A stretch of 64,000 bases of DNA from Sphingobacteriaceae bacterium (GCA_947458875.1 CANGZD010000004.1:62001-126000); one strand, 5' to 3'; positions 8,828 through 18,627 are shown, numbered from the stretch's first letter. Translations and numbers: made by a program. Notes: a model not told the origin generated them from the sequence alone.

Positions 8828-10171
8828 ATGGAACTAAGCGTTTTGGTACTCGCGGTACTGGTTTTGGGAATAGCCCTTGTTTTGATTCTTAAAAGACCAA
8901 AAAGCGTGGATGGAATTTCTTTAGAGGAGCTGAATAGACTGAAAAGCGAAAATGAACGCCTGAAAATTAACGAGGCCAAGGCGATGGAGCGAGCAGAAGG
9001 CTTGAGTGTGGAACGAGAGCGCCTGGAATTAAAGCTAAATGAGATAAATGCTGAGTTGGGTTTGGAAAAGGGGAGGATTGCTAAAGCAGAAGAAGCTTTT
9101 AAGGCCCAAAGGGACCGACTAAATGAGCAGCAAGAATACATCGACAAGCTGCAACAGCAATTTAAAACAGAGTTTGAGAACATCGCAAATAAATTGTTAG
9201 AGGAGAAATCCAATAAATTCACCGAGCAGAATCACAAACAGCTCGATATCATCTTATCACCCTTCAAAGAGAAATTAAAGGATTTTGAAGAAAAGGTGGA
9301 AAAAGCGTACAAGGCCGAATCAGATGAACGGAATACACTAAAAGGAGAAATCAAAAACCTCGTTGAACTAAATAAGGTGATGAGTGCTGAGGCCCAGAAC
9401 CTTACCAAGGCCTTGAAGGGAGATGCCAAAAAACAAGGGAACTGGGGCGAAGTGGTGCTGGAGCGGGTTTTGGAGCGCTCTGGTTTGGTGCGGGACCGCG
9501 AATACCGGGTACAAGCTAGCTTAAGCGGACAGGATGGCAATCGCCTGCAACCCGACGTGATCATCGATCTGCCAGACAACAAACACCTCATTGTGGATTC
9601 GAAAGTTTCGCTGGTGGCCTACGAAAGGCTGGTTAATTGTGAAAGTGATGAGGAGCGGGTGGTGTTTGCGAAAGCACACGTGGAATCTATCAAAAACCAC
9701 GTGAAAGATTTAAGCAGCAAAAACTACCACGATCTTTATCAGATTAATTCGCCCGATTTTGTGCTATTATTTGTTCCTATTGAATCTTCGTTTAGCATGG
9801 CGGTACAGTCGGAGCAAGATTTGTTTGATTTCGCTTGGGAGCGCCGCGTAGTCATCGTAAGCCCATCCACTTTATTGGCTACCTTAACCACCGTAGCCAG
9901 CATCTGGAAACAAGAACGTCAAAATAAAAATGTGATGGAGATTGCCCGCTTGAGCGGTGCCATGTACGATAAGTTTGAGGGTTTTGTAAAAGACCTGGAA
10001 GGGGTGGGCAAAACCATTCGCCAAAGCCAAAACTCGTACGAAGACGCCATGAAAAAACTAACCAGTGGCAACGGAAACCTTACGGTTACTGCCGAGAAAA
10101 TCAAAAAACTGGGTGCAAAAGCCAGCAAACAAATTGATCAAAAATTCATCGACGAAGAAAGCCTTGATTAA
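8828..10171 (+). CDS. rmuC: DNA recombination protein RmuC
   Basis: A 447-residue protein of the RmuC family, which limits inversions between short inverted repeats and carries a restriction-like nuclease fold. An N-terminal membrane helix (about 3-19) is followed by a coiled coil to about residue 130 and then the conserved domain with GNWGEVVLERVLERSG, QPDVIIDLPDNKHLIVDSKV (the D..E.K-like core) and V-I-V-S-P-S-T-L-L-A-T-L. Length and order are typical. Its stop codon overlaps the stop of the convergent thiL by four bases, with no terminator visible. Confidence 0.95.
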   Translation: MELSVLVLAVLVLGIALVLILKRPKSVDGISLEELNRLKSENERLKINEAKAMERAEGLSVERERLELKLNEINAELGLEKGRIAKAEEAFKAQRDRLNEQQEYIDKLQQQFKTEFENIANKLLEEKSNKFTEQNHKQLDIILSPFKEKLKDFEEKVEKAYKAESDERNTLKGEIKNLVELNKVMSAEAQNLTKALKGDAKKQGNWGEVVLERVLERSGLVRDREYRVQASLSGQDGNRLQPDVIIDLPDNKHLIVDSKVSLVAYERLVNCESDEERVVFAKAHVESIKNHVKDLSSKNYHDLYQINSPDFVLLFVPIESSFSMAVQSEQDLFDFAWERRVVIVSPSTLLATLTTVASIWKQERQNKNVMEIARLSGAMYDKFEGFVKDLEGVGKTIRQSQNSYEDAMKKLTSGNGNLTVTAEKIKKLGAKASKQIDQKFIDEESLD

Positions 10172-11208
10172 GCTTTAAAGGCATTCCAGCCTTGTGCTTT
10201 AATTTCGTGTTGGTTGCCTGATTTGGTGATCAGTTGACAGCCTGATGCGGCATCAGTAATGTGACCAATAACAGAGATATCTGGGTTATCCTTTACTTTA
10301 TCATAATCAGACTGTTTAATGGTGAAGAGTAATTCGTAGTCTTCGCCGCCGCTCAAGGCACAAACGGTTGGGTCTAAACCAAATTCACGAGCGGTATCGT
10401 AAGTCATCGGGTCGATCGGGATTTTTTCTTCATAAATATGGCAACCTTTTTTCGACTGCTCACAAATGTGTTTGATCTCGGAAGCCAGGCCGTCTGAAAT
10501 ATCAATCATAGCAGTTGGTTTTACCTTGATCGATTTTAGAAACTCCACCACATCCTTACGGGCTTCTGGTTTTAATTGGCGTTCGATAATGTAATCTTTA
10601 CCTTCCAGATCGGGTTGGATATTAGGGTTTTCTAAATAAATCTTTTTCTCCCTTTCTAATAATTGTAAACCTACATAAGCAGCACCTAAATCGCCCGAAA
10701 CACAAATTAAATCGCCTTCTTGTGCGCCATCTCGGTAGCAAATATCCTTTTCATTGGCATGACCAATACTGGTTACACTAATAACCAACCCCTGTTTAGA
10801 AGCAGAGGTATCGCCACCGACCAGATCGACACCGAATTTTTTACAGGCTAATTGAATCCCTTCATATAATTCTTCTATTATTTCAAGTGGAAATCGGCTT
10901 GATAGGCCAATAGAAACCGTTACTTGGCTGGCAATACCATTCATGGCATAAATATCGCTCAGGTTGACTTGTATGGCTTTGTAGCCTAAATGTTTGAAGG
11001 GGGTATAGGCTAAATCGAAGTGTATACCCTCCAGGAGCATGTCGGTAGAAATTAAAGTTTTCTCTTTAGTGAAATCTAAAACTGCTGCATCATCGCCAAC
11101 ACCTTTAGTGGTGCTGGTTTGTTCGATGGTAAAGTTTTGAGTCAAGTGTTGAATCAAACCAAATTCACCTAGTTTTTCAATTTCTGTACGTTCTTTATTT
11201 TCAAACAT
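10168..11208 (-). CDS. thiL: Thiamine-monophosphate kinase
   Basis: Phosphorylates thiamine monophosphate with ATP to the active cofactor thiamine diphosphate, the last step of thiamine synthesis, in the cytoplasm. The 346 residues show the AIR-synthase-like fold: GVGDDAAVLD near residue 37, STDMLLEGIHFDL, NLSDIYAMNG, LVGGDTS, and AMIDISDGLASE and SGGEDYELLF toward the end, all metal and phosphate contacts. It follows nadA by 4 bp on the same strand, so the two are one transcript. I see no TPP riboswitch before it. Convergent with rmuC. Confidence 0.95.
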   Translation of the reverse strand: MFENKERTEIEKLGEFGLIQHLTQNFTIEQTSTTKGVGDDAAVLDFTKEKTLISTDMLLEGIHFDLAYTPFKHLGYKAIQVNLSDIYAMNGIASQVTVSIGLSSRFPLEIIEELYEGIQLACKKFGVDLVGGDTSASKQGLVISVTSIGHANEKDICYRDGAQEGDLICVSGDLGAAYVGLQLLEREKKIYLENPNIQPDLEGKDYIIERQLKPEARKDVVEFLKSIKVKPTAMIDISDGLASEIKHICEQSKKGCHIYEEKIPIDPMTYDTAREFGLDPTVCALSGGEDYELLFTIKQSDYDKVKDNPDISVIGHITDAASGCQLITKSGNQHEIKAQGWNAFKA

Positions 11209-11212
11209 GTTT

Positions 11213-12205
11213 TTATAATCCTAATTGAGCTGAAATTTCGAGCATACGCTCGATGGGTTTTTGTGCTTTTTTAATTACTACATCCGGAAGTATAATTTCC
11301 GGAATTTCATTTTTTAAACAGAGGTATAATTTTTCTAATGTATTCCGTTTCATATGCGGACATTCGTTACAAGCACATTGGTTATTGGGTGGAGCAGGAA
11401 TAAATACTTTTTTTGGATTCGCTTTTTCCATCTGGTGGATAATCCCACTTTCGGTAGCAACGATAAATTCTTGTGCCGGATTTTCAATGGTATATTTTAA
11501 TAAGCCGGTAGTAGATCCTATATAATCAGCCATCGTTAAAACTGATTCTTCACATTCAGGATGGGCAATGAACTTTGCTTCCGGGTGTTGGTTTTTGAGT
11601 TTAAAAATCCGCTGCTGTGAAAAAATCTCATGTACCATACAAGCACCATTCCATAATACCAGATCTCGACCTGTTTTTTGTGCTACATAACGACCTAAAT
11701 TACGATCAGGTCCAAAAATAATCGGCTGATCTTTAGGCAAACTATTTACAATTTGCACCGCATTGGATGAAGTACAAACGATATCACTCATCGCTTTTAA
11801 TTCCGCAGTACAATTCACATAAGTAATGACCATGTGATCTGGATACTGCTCTTTAAACTTGGCAAACAAATGCGGCGGACAAGAATCTGATAAAGAACAA
11901 CCTGCTTTTAAATCGGGTAATAAAACCTTCTTTTCGGGCGATAATATCTTGGCTGTTTCAGCCATGAAATGAACTCCGGCAAAAACAATAATAGCTGCAT
12001 TTGTTTTAGCTGCTTGTTGTGATAAACCTAAACTATCACCTATGTAGTCAGCGATATCTTGTATATCCGGTTCCTGGTAATAATGGGCCAGTATAACTGC
12101 ATTCTTTTCTTTTTTTAAGCGATTGATTTCCGAAAATAAATCTAAAGTAGGATCCACTTCTTCCTCTATAAAACCCTTTATCTTCAATTCTTCTAAGGTA
12201 TCCAT
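11213..12205 (-). CDS. nadA: Quinolinate synthase
   Basis: Condenses iminoaspartate (made by NadB) with dihydroxyacetone phosphate into quinolinate, the precursor of NAD. Three cysteines needed for the 4Fe-4S cluster are visible in [18 protein letters not shown] and the C-terminal [29 protein letters not shown] is the substrate-binding start of the first domain. The 330-residue length matches the usual form. The gene is divergent from nadB across a 397-bp gap and is followed by thiL after 4 bp; the shared gap suggests joint control of both NAD genes. Confidence 0.96.
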   Translation of the reverse strand: MDTLEELKIKGFIEEEVDPTLDLFSEINRLKKEKNAVILAHYYQEPDIQDIADYIGDSLGLSQQAAKTNAAIIVFAGVHFMAETAKILSPEKKVLLPDLKAGCSLSDSCPPHLFAKFKEQYPDHMVITYVNCTAELKAMSDIVCTSSNAVQIVNSLPKDQPIIFGPDRNLGRYVAQKTGRDLVLWNGACMVHEIFSQQRIFKLKNQHPEAKFIAHPECEESVLTMADYIGSTTGLLKYTIENPAQEFIVATESGIIHQMEKANPKKVFIPAPPNNQCACNECPHMKRNTLEKLYLCLKNEIPEIILPDVVIKKAQKPIERMLEISAQLGL

Positions 12206-12602
12206 TTCTTCACCGATTAATAATTACTATTTATTATTTATATAATATTCTTACTGTTTATTAAGCTGTTGGTATTGTGAATAATTTGAATCAAATTTTA
12301 TTGCAGTTTTAATTATTCTATTTTTCTCCACAAATATTTCTTCTATTCTATTATATATATAATTGATTTACAAGGGTTTTATATTGTCGATACTTTTCTA
12401 ATCCACATTTTATTGTTGATTTTTTTACGATCGATTTTTAGTGGATATCCTTCTCTTTTTGGATGATAATTTGCTTAAAAATTATTCAATTTCTAGTGCT
12501 TTTACCAAGCAGTACGACTTATGAGATTTTACTAACTTAAAATCTACACAAAATTAACATCTTTATTCGCGTTATTAACACAGATACAAAGGATATCTAA
12601 AA
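12206..12602. other. AT-rich intergenic region between nadA and nadB
   Basis: This 397-bp gap holds no gene that I can support. It is strikingly AT-rich and must carry both nadA and nadB promoters. Two 9-mers differ by a single base from the DnaA box TTATCCACA: TTCTCCACA at 12324-12332 and TAATCCACA at 12399-12407; a weaker one, AGTGGATAT at 12440-12448, is on the other strand. A GGATATCC palindrome lies at 12443-12450. Role as replication origin is only a hypothesis (see findings). Confidence 0.5.
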
Positions 12603-14186
12603 ATGAAGACTGATTTTTTAATTATTGGCTCCGGAATTGCGGGTTTAAGTCTTGCTTTAAAACTAGCAGCGCATGGAAAGGTATTAATTATCACTAAATC
12701 TAATGAAGACGAGTCTAATACAAAATATGCTCAGGGTGGTGTAGCAGTGGTGGTAGATAAAGCAGACTCTTTTGATAAACATATCCAAGATACTTTAATT
12801 GCAGGAGATGGGTTATGTAACGAACAAATTGTCGAAATGGTGATCAAGGAGGGACCGGAGCGTATCCAAGAAATGATTGATTATGGCACACACTTCGATA
12901 AAACTAATTATGGAGCATACGATTTAGCAAAAGAAGGGGGTCATTCCGAACATCGCGTCTTACATTATAAGGATATCACCGGTGCTGAGATTGAAAGATC
13001 TTTACTCGCTAAAATTCATGAGCATCCGCAAATACAAATATTAACTCATTTTTTTGCGGTCGAATTAATTACCCAGCACCACCTCGGAAAATTTGTAGAC
13101 AAAAGCACTATCGACATTAATTGTTTCGGCGTTTACGCATTAAACACCAAAACCCATCAGGTAGAAAAAATTCTCTCTAAAATTACTGTGTTGGCTACGG
13201 GTGGTGCTGGCCATATTTATGCCAACACCACCAATCCAACCATTGCTACTGGTGATGGAATTGCCATGCTATATCGTGCAAAAGGAAAAGTGCGAAATAT
13301 GGAGTTTATTCAATTTCATCCTACCGCATTATACCACCCTGGTGAATACCCATCTTTTTTAATATCAGAAGCGGTTAGAGGTTTTGGAGGGGTGCTTAAA
13401 GACAGAAATGGCCGGGAATTCATGCAAGATTACGATGAACGAAAATCATTGGCACCCCGCGATATTGTTGCCAGGGCCATTGATTCTGAAATGAAAAAAT
13501 CAGGCGATGATTTTGTCTATTTGGATATCCGCCATCGCTCTAAAGATGAAATTATCCAACATTTCCCCAATATTTATGCAAAGTGCTTAAGTATCGGTAT
13601 CGATATGAGTAAAGAGATGATTCCAGTAACACCTGCAGCCCATTATATGTGTGGGGGCATCATGGTGAATGAATCGGGTCAAACCTCCATTCAACAATTA
13701 TACGCCTGTGGAGAATGCGCCTCCACTGGGTTACATGGTGCCAATAGACTGGCTTCCAACTCTTTACTGGAGGCCACTGTGTTTGCACATCGCATTTATT
13801 TAAATGCCGTTGATAAACTAAACAAAGTCGATTTTACGGAAGATGTTCCCGATTGGGACGATAGCAACACGCAATTATCTAATGAAGATATCTTGGTGAC
13901 TCATAATTTTCGTGAAACTCAAAAAATTATGAGTGATTATGTGGGCATTGTTCGTTCAGATTTTCGATTAGAACGAGCCATGAGACGCTTACACCTGATT
14001 CACGAAGAAACAGAGGATTTTTATAAAAAAACAAAACTCTCAGTTCCACTTTGTGAACTCCGAAATGTCATCCAAACCGCTTATATTGTAATTAAATCAG
14101 CTATGCAGCGTAAGGAAAGCCGCGGTTTACATTACAACACCGACTATCCACAGCACAGCCAAAAATTAATCGATACTGTTTTTTAG
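12603..14186 (+). CDS. nadB: L-aspartate oxidase
   Basis: FAD enzyme that oxidises L-aspartate to iminoaspartate for NadA. The 527 residues carry the FAD fold IIGSGIAGLSLALKLA at the start, KYAQGGVAVV, the substrate-capping motif EGGHSEHRVLHYKDITG, and ATGGAGHIYANTTNP, FIQFHPTALY and HYMCGGIMVNE as in the succinate dehydrogenase/fumarate reductase flavoprotein superfamily; the E in the EGG motif and the length distinguish NadB. The C-terminal helical domain is complete. Followed after 9 bp by the gamma carbonic anhydrase gene, probably cotranscribed. Confidence 0.96.
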   Translation: MKTDFLIIGSGIAGLSLALKLAAHGKVLIITKSNEDESNTKYAQGGVAVVVDKADSFDKHIQDTLIAGDGLCNEQIVEMVIKEGPERIQEMIDYGTHFDKTNYGAYDLAKEGGHSEHRVLHYKDITGAEIERSLLAKIHEHPQIQILTHFFAVELITQHHLGKFVDKSTIDINCFGVYALNTKTHQVEKILSKITVLATGGAGHIYANTTNPTIATGDGIAMLYRAKGKVRNMEFIQFHPTALYHPGEYPSFLISEAVRGFGGVLKDRNGREFMQDYDERKSLAPRDIVARAIDSEMKKSGDDFVYLDIRHRSKDEIIQHFPNIYAKCLSIGIDMSKEMIPVTPAAHYMCGGIMVNESGQTSIQQLYACGECASTGLHGANRLASNSLLEATVFAHRIYLNAVDKLNKVDFTEDVPDWDDSNTQLSNEDILVTHNFRETQKIMSDYVGIVRSDFRLERAMRRLHLIHEETEDFYKKTKLSVPLCELRNVIQTAYIVIKSAMQRKESRGLHYNTDYPQHSQKLIDTVF

Positions 14187-14195
14187 ACTAATATT

Positions 14196-14720
14196 ATGCC
14201 TCTTGTTTTACCTGTAAAAGGAATTTCTCCCGAATGGCAAAAAGATTGTTTTGTTGCCGAAAACGCCACCATAGTAGGCGATGTTAAAATGGGCCATCAC
14301 TGTTCAGTGTGGTTCAATGCGGTGATTCGAGGCGATGTCAACAGTATCAGGATTGGTAATTATACCAATATCCAAGATGGAGCGGTGATTCATTGCACTT
14401 ACCAGACAGCAGCTACCCAAATTGGCAATTACGTATCCATTGGGCACCAGGCAATGATTCACGGTTGTATACTCAAAGACCGGGTCTTGGTAGGTATGGG
14501 CGCCATTATTATGGATCATGCGGTAGTGGAGGAATATTGCATTATAGCTGCCGGAACTATTGTATTAGAAAACACTGTTTGTGAATCGGGTTATATCTAC
14601 GCGGGTGCGCCTGCCAAAAAAATAAAAGCAATTAGTGTGCAACAAAAAGAGTTGTTAGACCAGCTACCCGATCGCTATGTGATGTACAGTACCTGGTTTA
14701 CAAATCCTTCGGAATCGTAA
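14196..14720 (+). CDS. Gamma carbonic anhydrase family protein (left-handed beta helix)
   Basis: A 174-residue hexapeptide-repeat protein that should form a trimer of left-handed beta helices. The three zinc-binding histidines of gamma carbonic anhydrases are in place: one in GAVIHCTYQ and two in IGHQAMIHGC. Hexapeptide turns run from about residue 20 to 150, then a C-terminal helix. Related proteins (YrdA, PaaY-like) may act as carbonic anhydrase or as acyltransferase-like scaffolds, so activity is not certain. It follows nadB closely. Its last 23 bases overlap the convergent Ig-like lipoprotein gene. Confidence 0.88.
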   Translation: MPLVLPVKGISPEWQKDCFVAENATIVGDVKMGHHCSVWFNAVIRGDVNSIRIGNYTNIQDGAVIHCTYQTAATQIGNYVSIGHQAMIHGCILKDRVLVGMGAIIMDHAVVEEYCIIAAGTIVLENTVCESGYIYAGAPAKKIKAISVQQKELLDQLPDRYVMYSTWFTNPSES

Positions 14721-16362
14721 TTTTCTCCTCTAAATCCCAGTTGGCTCTCAGGGTGATTACCTTTTCATAATTCCAGGTTTTTTCTGGCTGCCTCTTATTA
14801 CTCACGCTTCCGGTATCCCAACTTCCGTTTCGGTTTTCATCCATCACAAAGCGAAGTGTGTATTTGCCAACCGGATAGGTGTTGTATGATATGGTCTTTT
14901 CTGCAGAAATCACATCTTCCCTTATAACCGTTTCACTCTCAGACAATAGTTGTAACACATACTGTTTACTGCTATCGCCCGGCGAAACCCTGACGGTAAG
15001 ATTTGCAAAGTTTTCCAACTCCTCTACTGTAAAAACCTTATTATATGCCTTGCTTTTGGCTCCCGAAATGCCGGTAAAAGCACCCTCCTTAAAGTTGATG
15101 CTGTATTTTTTACCAGGTTTTAATGCATAGTTTAATCGGTATTTTCTTTCACTATCAACCATTTTCAACAATGACCAACCCGTAAGTTCAACGGAGTCTG
15201 CTTTTAAACTTACTTTACTCCAGTCGCTTGCGGTTACGGGCATTGATAAGACGGTTTCAAAGTCTCGACCTGGTTTTAGTTTGCCATTCGTCGCATTATC
15301 TCTTATTACGGGTGTGCGATTAAAAGTTTCTCTTTTGTTTCTGTAAATCGAAACGCGTTCAATTTCCTTCTCTTGCTCATTTATAGAAACGCGAAGGGAG
15401 TCGAAATCCAGACTGGCTAACCAAATTTTAGCGGTGTCGCCACGCAGATTGATTTCCGTTTTTGAATCCTTTAAATAATCGCTATTAAGCTCTTTTACAC
15501 CCAATCCTTTTATTCCCCTATTCAAGCTCAATAGAATGGTTCCGTCGCCTTCAATTTTTTTCTCAATCACCTTAACTTTGCCAGGCTCTTCTTTAAATAC
15601 CCTTAATTTTATTCCGCTGATGTTTTTATTAAGCTGTAAAGCGCTATCGACAAACCCTATTTCATCTATTGCCTCATTATATATCCGGTCGGCCGATGTT
15701 TCTTTGATTGCATAAATTCTGTATGCTTGTGATCTTAGGTTATTGAGTTTAAAATTGCCCGCCGTGTCACTCAGGGTGTATATGCTCGGTTTCTTTTTAC
15801 CCAATAATGTGTCTTGTTCAATTGGAAACAGAAAGACGGTCGCCTCTTTTAGCACTTCATTTGTAACAGCATCTACTACTTTACCCGATATCGAAAGAGA
15901 GTCAAGTGTTTCGCCGGTCGAAAAGACGTAGGTATAATTTTTTAATAAATTATTTTCATTTACGTCGCCTACTCCTTTTCCAAAGTTGATGGTATAAGTG
16001 GTGTTAGGTGATAGGGCTTCGCCGATATTAATTTCTAACTTCTCTTTTTTGGCTTGCACCTCAAGCGGATTTTCTAATGCAGGCGAAATGCTGATTTCGG
16101 TAAATGCATTGTTGAGTTTAATAAATTCGTTGAACTCGAGTTCGATTTTTTCAGTCTTGAATTTTGTGCTCAGGTTTTTAGGACTTTCTCTGAGCACCTT
16201 TGGGGCCTCCGCATCTTTAGGCCCGCCGGTTGGTGATTGTATGCTAGCGCAAGCCGCAATTAGCCAAGTTAACGTCATGAAACAGCCGCACGAAGCCCAC
16301 CCTTTATTTAAACCTGTTTTTAAGCCCCATGGCGAAACAAAACTATTCTTGAATACATTCAT
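14698..16362 (-). CDS. Ig-like (Big_5) domain lipoprotein
   Basis: A 554-residue exported lipoprotein common in Bacteroidota. The signal sequence ends in the lipobox L-I-A-A-C at about residues 34-38, after an unusually long N-terminal part; the ATG at 16362 is used because a start at the later Met would leave almost no signal peptide. Next come GGPKDAEAPKV and a Big_5 Ig-like domain (about 45-145, ending YTINFGKGVGDVNENN and TYVFSTG), then a carboxypeptidase-regulatory-like beta sandwich (ISGKVVDAVTNEVLKEATV). The rest is beta-rich without a named domain. It is probably a structural or binding protein; its ligand is unknown. Overlaps the gamma carbonic anhydrase gene tail to tail by 23 bp. 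Confidence 0.82.
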   Translation of the reverse strand: MNVFKNSFVSPWGLKTGLNKGWASCGCFMTLTWLIAACASIQSPTGGPKDAEAPKVLRESPKNLSTKFKTEKIELEFNEFIKLNNAFTEISISPALENPLEVQAKKEKLEINIGEALSPNTTYTINFGKGVGDVNENNLLKNYTYVFSTGETLDSLSISGKVVDAVTNEVLKEATVFLFPIEQDTLLGKKKPSIYTLSDTAGNFKLNNLRSQAYRIYAIKETSADRIYNEAIDEIGFVDSALQLNKNISGIKLRVFKEEPGKVKVIEKKIEGDGTILLSLNRGIKGLGVKELNSDYLKDSKTEINLRGDTAKIWLASLDFDSLRVSINEQEKEIERVSIYRNKRETFNRTPVIRDNATNGKLKPGRDFETVLSMPVTASDWSKVSLKADSVELTGWSLLKMVDSERKYRLNYALKPGKKYSINFKEGAFTGISGAKSKAYNKVFTVEELENFANLTVRVSPGDSSKQYVLQLLSESETVIREDVISAEKTISYNTYPVGKYTLRFVMDENRNGSWDTGSVSNKRQPEKTWNYEKVITLRANWDLEEKITIPKDL

Positions 16363-16451
16363 CTAAAAAACTTTTTTCTTCGTTCAGATCGCCTTAATTT
16401 AAGTCACCACTCATTCATGTATAAATGCCTGATCAACAGATACTTATACTA

Positions 16452-18314
16452 TTATTTACTCATGTGTACCATCAAAACCGAAATATCCGAGGGTGAAACC
16501 CCCGAAATCCTGGAAGCTTGTCCGAGTGTTCTTGGTTTGATTCGAATTAATTTTTCCCTTGCCTCTTTTGAAAGAGAACCCAGGGTTTGGTAGTCGAACT
16601 CCGGATTAATTTCCCGGTCTTCCATTTTTTTCATCTTCTCTACAATCTCCATTTCCTTCTCAAAGTAACTCTCGTATTTTATTTTAATCTCTGCTTGTTC
16701 TATTACCTCTGTTTCAAATCCACTCAACAGCTGATCGAATGAGCTGAGCACCTCCCTCAAATTCTTAATTTCCACTTGTGGTCTACTCAGCAATTGTACC
16801 AACTTCACCTTTTGGTTTACTGCAGATGATCCCACAGACTCGAGCATTTGATTTACCTCTTCTGGTTCTACCGATTGTTTCTTAATGTGCTGAACAATTT
16901 TTTCTGCATCCGCTATTTTTTGCTCCACCCTCTCCATACGTTCATCGCTTATCAAACCTAACTGATGTCCAATACTACTTAATCTAATGTCTGCATTATC
17001 CTGTCTAAGCAGTAAGCGGTGTTCGGCCCTTGAGGTAAACATTCGGTAAGGCTCTTCTGTCCCCTTGGTTACCAGGTCGTCAATTAGTACGCCTATGTAT
17101 GATTCAGAGCGTTTCATGATTAGCTCGTGCCGATCATTTATCTTCTGGTGCGCATTTATTCCTGCAATAAATCCTTGGCATGCTGCTTCCTCATAACCAG
17201 TGGTGCCGTTGATTTGACCTGCGAAAAACAGGTTTTTAATCAACTTGGTCTCCAGGGTTAAATCCAACTGAGTGGGTGGGAAATAATCGTACTCTATAGC
17301 ATAACCCGGTCTGAACATTTTTGCATTTTCAAAGCCGGGGATTTTGGTCAAAGCCTTGTACTGAACATCTTCGGGCAGGGAAGTAGAGAAGCCATTCACA
17401 TAAATTTCTACAGTATTCCAGCCTTCTGGTTCTACAAAGATCTGGTGTCGCTCCCTTTCTGCGAATCGGTTTATTTTATCTTCTATAGAAGGACAATATC
17501 TGGGACCCAGGCCCTTAATCCTACCCGTAAACATTGGCGATTTTTCAAATCCTTCTTTCAGTGTTTCGTGCACCGCTTCGTTGGTGTAGGTGATCCAGCA
17601 ACAACGCTGTTCTTCTACCAGCGGTACCTTAGTATAAGAAAACCGCCCCCTTTCCTCATCACCCCACTGCTCCTCCATTTTGGTGTAATCTAAACTTCTG
17701 CCGTCTATTCTTGGGGGTGTCCCTGTTTTCATTCTGCCTGCCTCAAAACCCAGCTCTACCAACTGTTCGGTGATACCCGTTGCTGCTTTTTCTGCAGTCC
17801 TACCACCACCAAATCTTTTCTCCCCTATATGAATCAAACCATTTAAAAAGGTGCCGTTGGTCAACACTACTGCGGCCGCTTCAATCTCCATGCCCAATGA
17901 GGTTTTTACCCCCAACACTTTATCTCCCTTCACTAATAAACCAGATACGGTATCTTGCCAAAAATCCACATTTGGTGTTTGTTCCAATTTCAATCTCCAC
18001 TCTTCCGCAAACCGCATTCTGTCTATTTGCGCTCTCGGACTCCACATCGCTGGCCCTTTTGATCGGTTCAGCATCCTGAATTGTAGTGTAGTTTGATCGC
18101 TAATGATACCAGAGTACCCGCCCATGGCATCAATCTCTCGAACAATTTGTCCTTTTGCTACACCACCCATGGCTGGATTACAGCTCATTTGCGCAATCGT
18201 ACCCATGTTCATGGTTACCAATAGCACCCTCGAACCTAAATTTGCCGCCGCCGCCGCCGCTTCACACCCTGCGTGGCCCGCACCCACTACTATGATATCA
18301 TATTTATTAAACAT
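16452..18314 (-). CDS. mnmG: tRNA uridine-5-carboxymethylaminomethyl modification enzyme, FAD subunit
   Basis: With MnmE it installs the cmnm5 group on U34 of tRNAs reading two-codon families. The 620-residue length is standard. The FAD-binding start [18 protein letters not shown]-type glycine motif is clear, followed by [19 protein letters not shown] and [14 protein letters not shown], the catalytic cysteine regions ([12 protein letters not shown] and YCPSIEDKI), and the helical C-terminal domain for MnmE and tRNA binding. In many bacteria mnmG lies near oriC. Here two parS-like palindromes lie within 80 bp upstream. It probably shares a transcript with the small membrane gene before it (37-bp gap). 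Confidence 0.97.
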   Translation of the reverse strand: MFNKYDIIVVGAGHAGCEAAAAAANLGSRVLLVTMNMGTIAQMSCNPAMGGVAKGQIVREIDAMGGYSGIISDQTTLQFRMLNRSKGPAMWSPRAQIDRMRFAEEWRLKLEQTPNVDFWQDTVSGLLVKGDKVLGVKTSLGMEIEAAAVVLTNGTFLNGLIHIGEKRFGGGRTAEKAATGITEQLVELGFEAGRMKTGTPPRIDGRSLDYTKMEEQWGDEERGRFSYTKVPLVEEQRCCWITYTNEAVHETLKEGFEKSPMFTGRIKGLGPRYCPSIEDKINRFAERERHQIFVEPEGWNTVEIYVNGFSTSLPEDVQYKALTKIPGFENAKMFRPGYAIEYDYFPPTQLDLTLETKLIKNLFFAGQINGTTGYEEAACQGFIAGINAHQKINDRHELIMKRSESYIGVLIDDLVTKGTEEPYRMFTSRAEHRLLLRQDNADIRLSSIGHQLGLISDERMERVEQKIADAEKIVQHIKKQSVEPEEVNQMLESVGSSAVNQKVKLVQLLSRPQVEIKNLREVLSSFDQLLSGFETEVIEQAEIKIKYESYFEKEMEIVEKMKKMEDREINPEFDYQTLGSLSKEAREKLIRIKPRTLGQASRISGVSPSDISVLMVHMSK

Positions 18315-18323
18315 ACAGCTCTA

Positions 18324-18339
18324 TGTTCCACGTGGAACC
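18324..18339. other. parS-like ParB-binding site 1
   Basis: TGTTCCACGTGGAACC holds a perfect 14-bp palindrome (18325-18338) and matches the known parS form TGTTCCACGTGGAACA in 15 of 16 bases. It lies in the 37-bp gap between mnmG and the upstream membrane gene. Its centre is 55 bp from site 2. Confidence 0.75.
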
Positions 18340-18351
18340 ATACAAAATTAA

Positions 18352-18627
18352 CTAAATTTTATCGCCTACCTTTCCACATGTTTCACGTGGAACATGTTTA
18401 GCCAGGGCAAATAAAGCCACCATTGCCCAAACGCTTTCTAAAACCACAAATGGATAGAAAGCCACCATGTAGGCCGATATGCCACACAAAGCCGCACCAA
18501 ACAGGTTTAATATTGCATACAGCAGATGTTCGGTGTCGATCTTTTTTAAGAGATTGAGCAAATAAGCAATCAACAGCAAGGTCACACCAATGGTGGCTAA
18601 AAGGTCCGGCAGGCTAATTAGGGTCAT
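18352..18627 (-). CDS. Small CBU_0592-like membrane protein
   Basis: A 91-residue protein with three predicted membrane helices: residues about 5-27, 38-56 and 59-77. The N-terminal ATIGVTLLLIAYLLNLL and the middle ILNLFGAALCGISAYM resemble the CBU_0592 family of small permease-like membrane proteins of unknown function. The last 15 residues are hydrophilic and are encoded partly by the parS-like site 2, so the tail (HVPRETCGK) may be shaped by the DNA site rather than by protein function. It precedes mnmG by 37 bp on the same strand and has its own candidate promoter upstream. Confidence 0.7.
   Translation of the reverse strand: MTLISLPDLLATIGVTLLLIAYLLNLLKKIDTEHLLYAILNLFGAALCGISAYMVAFYPFVVLESVWAMVALFALAKHVPRETCGKVGDKI
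18379..18394. other. parS-like ParB-binding site 2
   Basis: TGTTTCACGTGGAACA matches the parS consensus TGTTTCACGTGAAACA in 15 of 16 bases. The inverted symmetry extends to 22 bp (18376-18397) with one mismatched pair. The site lies inside the 3' end of the small membrane gene. The match and the nearby second copy make chance unlikely. Confidence 0.8.

Noticed and set aside
8812-9222. Open frame of 136 codons on the minus strand inside rmuC
   Set aside because: It is the antisense shadow of the rmuC coiled coil; the Ser/Leu/Phe-rich translation has no family marks and rmuC is clearly the gene.
9677-9703. Two CACGTG cores inside rmuC as possible parS sites
   Set aside because: Flanks do not form the TGTT...AACA arms, so they only share the six-base core; the same holds for 30743-30748 and 36581-36586.
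11150-11240. A thiamine (TPP) riboswitch ahead of thiL
   Set aside because: thiL starts 4 bp after nadA, leaving no room for one, and no CUGAGA-type core is seen.
12443-12450. GGATATCC palindrome as an operator for nadA or nadB
   Set aside because: An eight-base palindrome in a 397-bp gap is expected by chance, and no known NAD regulator site resembles it.
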